The translations under genes were made by a program, and so were the position numbers. The notes below the pieces were generated by a model, which had not been told where the DNA came from, did not search any database, and saw only the letters and a list, made by a program, of their open reading frames with translations. DNA of 64,000 bases from Candidatus Pseudobacter hemicellulosilyticus (GTDB lineage: Bacteria > Bacteroidota > Bacteroidia > Chitinophagales > Chitinophagaceae), in NCBI GenBank assembly GCA_029202545.1, contig CP119311.1, positions 1,302,001 to 1,366,000 on the forward strand, given 5' to 3'. Of the stretch, positions 60,026 to 64,000 are shown one piece after another. Positions within the stretch are counted from its first letter, which is position 1. Each line of letters starts with the position of its first letter.

Positions 60026-63000
60026 ATGGCACTACCTCATCTCATTAAGTATGTGTACACCAATGGAACTGATGAAGTGATCCGTCGCGGTAAGAAAATT
60101 CATGCCATTGGATACGTGGAGCTGGTGGATTACGATGAACTCCTGGACTCTGTAGTATTTCGCGTAAAAGATGATAGTTACGCAACGTATTACAAGGTCA
60201 ATATCCAGAAATTCAAAGACCCCCGGACGCTGTCCGTACGTTGTGCATGTCCCTATAACCTGGGCGATATCTGCCGCCATGAGGCGGCAGCGCTGATCCA
60301 GCTGCAGGAAATGCTGGACAAGAATATGCTGAAGGCCGAGGAAGTGGAATATGATCAGCGCCACACAGTGGTGAAGATGAAATTCATTGACCTCAAGACC
60401 CTTCGGCTGCTTTGTTCTCCCGAATCCTACTCGCAGGCGGAAGTCTTTCTCCGCACCCACCGGGCCGATATAGAATATGCCAAGGATGAGATGGTCAAAG
60501 CGGCCATAGCCATTGAAGGCAAGAACTACCAGGTGGTGATCCGCAAGAATGAAGAGCGCAACTTTGATACCAGCTGTGAATACGAGGACCGCCAGCATCC
60601 GCTGGGCCTGCCCAAAGTGATCGTTTTCCTCCAGTTGCTCAACGCCTACGGACCACATTATTTTGATTCCATCCGCAACTGGGACAAGGAAAAGAATAAA
60701 CTGCTGGAAGCCTACGGCTACTCCCTGACCGATAACCTGGAAGGAAAATTTGAATTCACCTATAAGGAAGGCAAGCCTTTCCTGCGTGTACTGGATACTT
60801 CCATCAAACGCGTATCACCACAGGAAGCGCGGTCCCGGCCCCGCCCGGAAGTTGTACCGGAAGTGTCGCCTGTAGCGGCCAGCGCCAATGTGGCAGCGCC
60901 TGTGGAAGCAGAAGAAAAAATAGATCTCAGCACCCAGCGGGTAGGCGTAGTGTTCAACTTCAATATGGACAGCTATCCCGGGTTTGCTATAGACGCCGTG
61001 AGCGGCGAAGCCAATGAAGCGGGCTCCGCCTATGTTGGCAAAGTAGAAAAGCTGGACCTCTCCAAGTTCATCAACCTGGATGTGCTGCATGAAAATGACC
61101 GTACACTGATCACGCCGCTGCGTAAAATGCAGGAAGCAGAGATCACCAAATACCTGAACCGGAACTCGCCTTTCAGCGGGATCTGGGAAAATATCATTCA
61201 CCACGAAAAGGACGGTCTGCCGGAAGAGACAAAGGCGCTGATGGGTGAATACCTGCACCCCAAACTCAAAAAGCTCTTTGTTGAAATTGCACCCAGCCCC
61301 TATGTTTTTTACCTGAATGGCAAGAAGACCTTTAAAACCGAGAACCTGCATACCGTAGGTGTGGTGACAGATTTCATCACTCCCTATTTCAGGGTCAGCG
61401 CCGGTAAGAACAATTACGAGGTGGAATGCTGGGTAAAGCTCAATGGCCAGCCCGTACCACTGATTGACAATGGAATTGACAGCAATATCCTTTTCTTCTA
61501 TAATGAGAACCTCTTCCTCTGGGAATCTACTGAGGTAGTGGAACTGATCAGCCGTTTCCAGCAAAAAGGAAAACTGAGCTTCAGTCGTGCCGACTGGCCC
61601 GAGCAGCTGCGCACCCTGGTGTTACCGCTCACCCGCGATTACCACGTGGAATTTGATCCCTCCCTGGTCAGTGAAGTAAAAGATGGCGATCCCGAAAAAA
61701 GAGTGGTCCTGCAGGAAAAAGGCGATTACCTGGTATTCCAGCCGCTCTTCTCCTACAAAGGCTTTGAGACAAAACCCGGCGGCAAGGATGAGCTGATCAT
61801 TCCGGATGGCGACCGGGTGCTGATGGTCCACCGCGACCGCGACAAAGAAGGACAGTTTATCCAGAAACTGGAAGCCCTTCATTCCAATTTCATCCGGCCT
61901 GAAGGCGGCCAGCAGCTGGCGCTGAAAGGCAGTGATGTACTGAAGAATAACTGGTTCTTCCTCTTCGTGGACGCCATGAAGGATATGAAAGTGCCGGTAT
62001 TTGGTTTTGACGCTCTCAAGAATTTCCGCTTCAATACCGCCAAGCCGCAGACCAAGATCCATATCAGCAGCAATACTGACTGGTTTGACGCCCGCGTGGA
62101 CATCTTCTTCGGCGAACAGAAAGTGACCATTGCAGACGTGAAGAAAGCCCTGGCCAACCGCCAGCAGTTTGTGCCGCTGAACGATGGCACCCTGGGTATC
62201 CTGCCCGAAGAGTGGATCAAGAAATACTCCCTGCTGTTCCGCGTGGGCGAAGGCAAGCAGAACCAGCTCCGGCTCTCCAAATTCCACATGAGTGTGATTG
62301 ATGAGCTGTATGAGAACCGCAGCGAAGAAGAGCTGGTGCTGAAACTGGAAGAAAAATACGAGACCTTAAGAAGCTTCAATAAGATCCGGGAGATCCCCGT
62401 GCCCGAACACCTGGCGCATATCCTGCGCCCTTACCAGGAGCATGGGTTCCACTGGCTCAATTACCTCAGCGAGATCGGCTGGGGCGGGATCCTGGCAGAT
62501 GATATGGGTTTGGGTAAAACCGTCCAGGCCCTTTCCTTCCTGCATTATTACCGTAAGCACCATGGAAAGCTGATGGCGCTGGTGGTTTGTCCCACCACCC
62601 TGATGTTCAACTGGGAAAATGAGATCAAAAAATTTACGCCCGAGATCAAATACCATATCCACCATGGCGGCGAGCGTTCCCGCAACAAGGAACAGTTTGC
62701 TGATGCTGAGGTGATCATCACTACCTATGGCACCCTGCGCAGCGATATCAAGCTGCTGGTGGACATTCCCTTTGATTATGTGGTACTGGATGAATCGCAG
62801 GCTATTAAGAACCCGGCCAGTAAAGTGACCAAGGCCGCCTGCCTCATCAATTCCAAAAACAGGCTCTGCCTGAGTGGTACGCCGCTGCAGAATAATACCT
62901 TCGATATTTTTGCCCAGATGAACTTCCTCAACCCGGGGATGCTGGGCAGCATTGAATTCTTCCGCCAGGAATTTGCCATTCCCATTGATAAATTCGGAGA

Positions 63001-63811
63001 GGCCGACCGCAAGGATCACCTGCGGAAATTGTTATACCCTTTCATCCTGCGCCGGACCAAGGAGCAGGTGGCGAAAGACCTGCCGGAAAAAACCGAGACC
63101 ATCCTCTATTGCGAAATGGAGAATGACCAGCGGAATATCTATGACGCCTACCGCAACGAGTTCCGCGACAAGATCATGGGCACCATTGAACAGCAGGGCA
63201 TCCAGCGTTCACAGCTCACCATCCTGCAGGGCCTGATGAAACTGCGGCAGATCTGTGATTCACCCGCTATCCTGAACGAGACCGAACGGTTCCCCAACCA
63301 TTCCATCAAGCTGGATGAGCTGGGCCGGGAGATCACGGAAAATATTGGTAACCACAAGGCCCTGGTATTCTCCCAGTTCCTGGGTATGCTGGCGCTGATC
63401 AAGGAAAAACTGAGGGAACTGGAAGTGGACTTTGAATATTTTGATGGCAGCACCTCGGCCATTGACCGGGAAAAGGCCATCCAGCGTTTCCAGAACGACG
63501 AGAATTGCCGGGTATTCCTGATCTCGCTCAAAGCCGGTGGTGTGGGTCTTAACCTGACCGCTGCGGACTATGTCTACATTGTGGATCCCTGGTGGAACCC
63601 TGCCGTGGAGCAACAGGCCATTGACCGGACGCACCGGATCGGGCAAACGAAAAATATCTTCGCCTACCGCATGATCTGTAAGGATACCATTGAAGACAAG
63701 ATCCTGCAGCTCCAGGACCGGAAACGGGTACTGGCCAAGGACCTGATCACGGACGACGAGGGATTTGTGAAGAGCCTTACCCGGGAAGATGTGGAATACC
63801 TGTTCAGCTAA
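60026..63811 (+). CDS. SWIM zinc-finger SNF2-family helicase/ATPase
   Basis: 1261 aa. The N-terminus has a SWIM zinc finger, CxCx7CxH, at C73, C75, C83 and H85 (VRCACPYNLGDICRHEAA). A long central part without strong features (about 130-780) is the bacterial SNF2 accessory region. The C-terminal 450 residues are the SNF2 ATPase: ILADDMGLGKTVQALSFLHYY (Walker A), VVLDESQAIKN (DEAH-like, DESQ), LCLSGTPLQNN, then the helicase C lobe with FSQFLGMLALIKEKL, FDGSTSAIDREKAIQRFQ and QAIDRTHRIGQT. It probably remodels RNA polymerase or nucleoprotein complexes. It faces the M28 peptidase gene divergently. Confidence 0.94.
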   Translation: MALPHLIKYVYTNGTDEVIRRGKKIHAIGYVELVDYDELLDSVVFRVKDDSYATYYKVNIQKFKDPRTLSVRCACPYNLGDICRHEAAALIQLQEMLDKNMLKAEEVEYDQRHTVVKMKFIDLKTLRLLCSPESYSQAEVFLRTHRADIEYAKDEMVKAAIAIEGKNYQVVIRKNEERNFDTSCEYEDRQHPLGLPKVIVFLQLLNAYGPHYFDSIRNWDKEKNKLLEAYGYSLTDNLEGKFEFTYKEGKPFLRVLDTSIKRVSPQEARSRPRPEVVPEVSPVAASANVAAPVEAEEKIDLSTQRVGVVFNFNMDSYPGFAIDAVSGEANEAGSAYVGKVEKLDLSKFINLDVLHENDRTLITPLRKMQEAEITKYLNRNSPFSGIWENIIHHEKDGLPEETKALMGEYLHPKLKKLFVEIAPSPYVFYLNGKKTFKTENLHTVGVVTDFITPYFRVSAGKNNYEVECWVKLNGQPVPLIDNGIDSNILFFYNENLFLWESTEVVELISRFQQKGKLSFSRADWPEQLRTLVLPLTRDYHVEFDPSLVSEVKDGDPEKRVVLQEKGDYLVFQPLFSYKGFETKPGGKDELIIPDGDRVLMVHRDRDKEGQFIQKLEALHSNFIRPEGGQQLALKGSDVLKNNWFFLFVDAMKDMKVPVFGFDALKNFRFNTAKPQTKIHISSNTDWFDARVDIFFGEQKVTIADVKKALANRQQFVPLNDGTLGILPEEWIKKYSLLFRVGEGKQNQLRLSKFHMSVIDELYENRSEEELVLKLEEKYETLRSFNKIREIPVPEHLAHILRPYQEHGFHWLNYLSEIGWGGILADDMGLGKTVQALSFLHYYRKHHGKLMALVVCPTTLMFNWENEIKKFTPEIKYHIHHGGERSRNKEQFADAEVIITTYGTLRSDIKLLVDIPFDYVVLDESQAIKNPASKVTKAACLINSKNRLCLSGTPLQNNTFDIFAQMNFLNPGMLGSIEFFRQEFAIPIDKFGEADRKDHLRKLLYPFILRRTKEQVAKDLPEKTETILYCEMENDQRNIYDAYRNEFRDKIMGTIEQQGIQRSQLTILQGLMKLRQICDSPAILNETERFPNHSIKLDELGREITENIGNHKALVFSQFLGMLALIKEKLRELEVDFEYFDGSTSAIDREKAIQRFQNDENCRVFLISLKAGGVGLNLTAADYVYIVDPWWNPAVEQQAIDRTHRIGQTKNIFAYRMICKDTIEDKILQLQDRKRVLAKDLITDDEGFVKSLTREDVEYLFS

Positions 63812-63984
63812 CCCTCATTCACTCATTATCAATGCTTTTCCATTCATCCGGGAAAACAGCCGTTTACCGTTTTCCCGGGAATGCTCAGCCTTTTTGGTGC
63901 ATTCCAGGCCCCCTGCCCCACAAGTTTCCAGCCGGCCCGGCCGTCTAAGCCAGTATAATTCTTATTTGTTCATCCTTAACAGCC

Positions 63985-64000
63985 ATGAAGAAGACCATCC
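63985..64000 (+). CDS. Possible start of a further gene, cut by the window end
   Basis: ATG at 63985 followed by AAGAAGACCATC (M-K-K-T-I), the typical beginning of an exported-protein signal. Only five codons are visible, so nothing more can be said. It lies 173 bp after the SNF2 gene stop. Confidence 0.25.

Noticed and set aside
63847..63880. Hairpin CCGGGAAAAC/GTTTTCCCGG after the SNF2 gene
   Set aside because: A good stem but without a T-run, so not called as an intrinsic terminator.

Overview
The window comes from a member of the Bacteroidota, most likely a Chitinophagaceae-type soil bacterium. The grounds are: moderately GC-rich genes with Bacteroidota-style promoters (TAnnTTTG -7 boxes) and few Shine-Dalgarno sequences; a DUF2007 protein, an IPExxxVDY-family protein and a Rho with a long disordered insert; MacB/FtsX-type permeases; a COG3014/LpoB lipoprotein pair; and a PadR-PspC operon. 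Almost all of it reads as ordinary chromosomal housekeeping sequence. No rRNA, CRISPR array, intact transposase or plasmid/phage structural gene was seen.

Layout. 1-5.5 kb: end of cydB, a secreted sugar-isomerase-like protein, a transglutaminase/TPR protein, corA and kdnB. 5.5-10 kb: a poorly explained intergenic stretch, kdsB, a degenerate tandem repeat, a fatty-acid/sterol hydroxylase, a DUF2007 protein and dnaN. 10-14.8 kb: a two-gene YbjN-like/protease unit, recX, a GNAT acetyltransferase and two small conserved proteins. 15-24 kb: adhE, a split threonine/serine exporter, fic, a lipoprotein, an ABC permease and a small zinc-ribbon membrane protein. 24.4-28.9 kb: a degraded integrative element in the 3' half of tRNA-Phe. 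It carries a HEPN-like gene, remains of two different tyrosine integrases, and an AT-rich DUF3800/Abi_C gene pair. 29-37.5 kb: recQ, kdsD-manC, an exonuclease, RidA, MmcQ, an aminotransferase and a HAD phosphatase. 37.9-44.7 kb: feoB, a D-2-hydroxyacid dehydrogenase, asnS, an orphan ExbD and a 2OG-Fe(II) oxygenase. 44.9-54.4 kb: an envelope cassette (secreted Gly/Tyr/Asn-rich protein, LpoB, COG3014), the PadR-PspC operon with a clear operator, gcvT, an SRPBCC protein, comB and MscS. 54.7-64 kb: rho, a lipoprotein, PCD, an IPExxxVDY protein, an M28 peptidase and a SWIM-SNF2 helicase.

How the genes work together. kdsD, kdsB and kdnB are three steps around the LPS sugar Kdo; kdnB points to 8-amino-Kdo, although its aminotransferase partner KdnA is not here. 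manC supplies GDP-mannose for the same envelope chemistry. LpoB, COG3014 and PspC are envelope-maintenance functions. cydB and adhE suggest that the organism copes with low oxygen.

Most notable observations: (1) the rho stop codon (TGA) is followed in frame by 38 codons of a His-rich, five-residue repeat tail. It ends at a TAG two bases before the terminator stem, and its repeat copies differ mainly at synonymous positions. (2) The tRNA-Phe element has a 44-bp att duplication, duplicated tRNA terminators, a broken chimeric integrase region and a candidate DUF3800/Abi_C defence pair. (3) A perfect 10-bp inverted repeat embraces the -33 box of the PadR-PspC promoter. (4) The motif GGACGAACCA recurs at four intergenic sites, two of them directly behind terminators.
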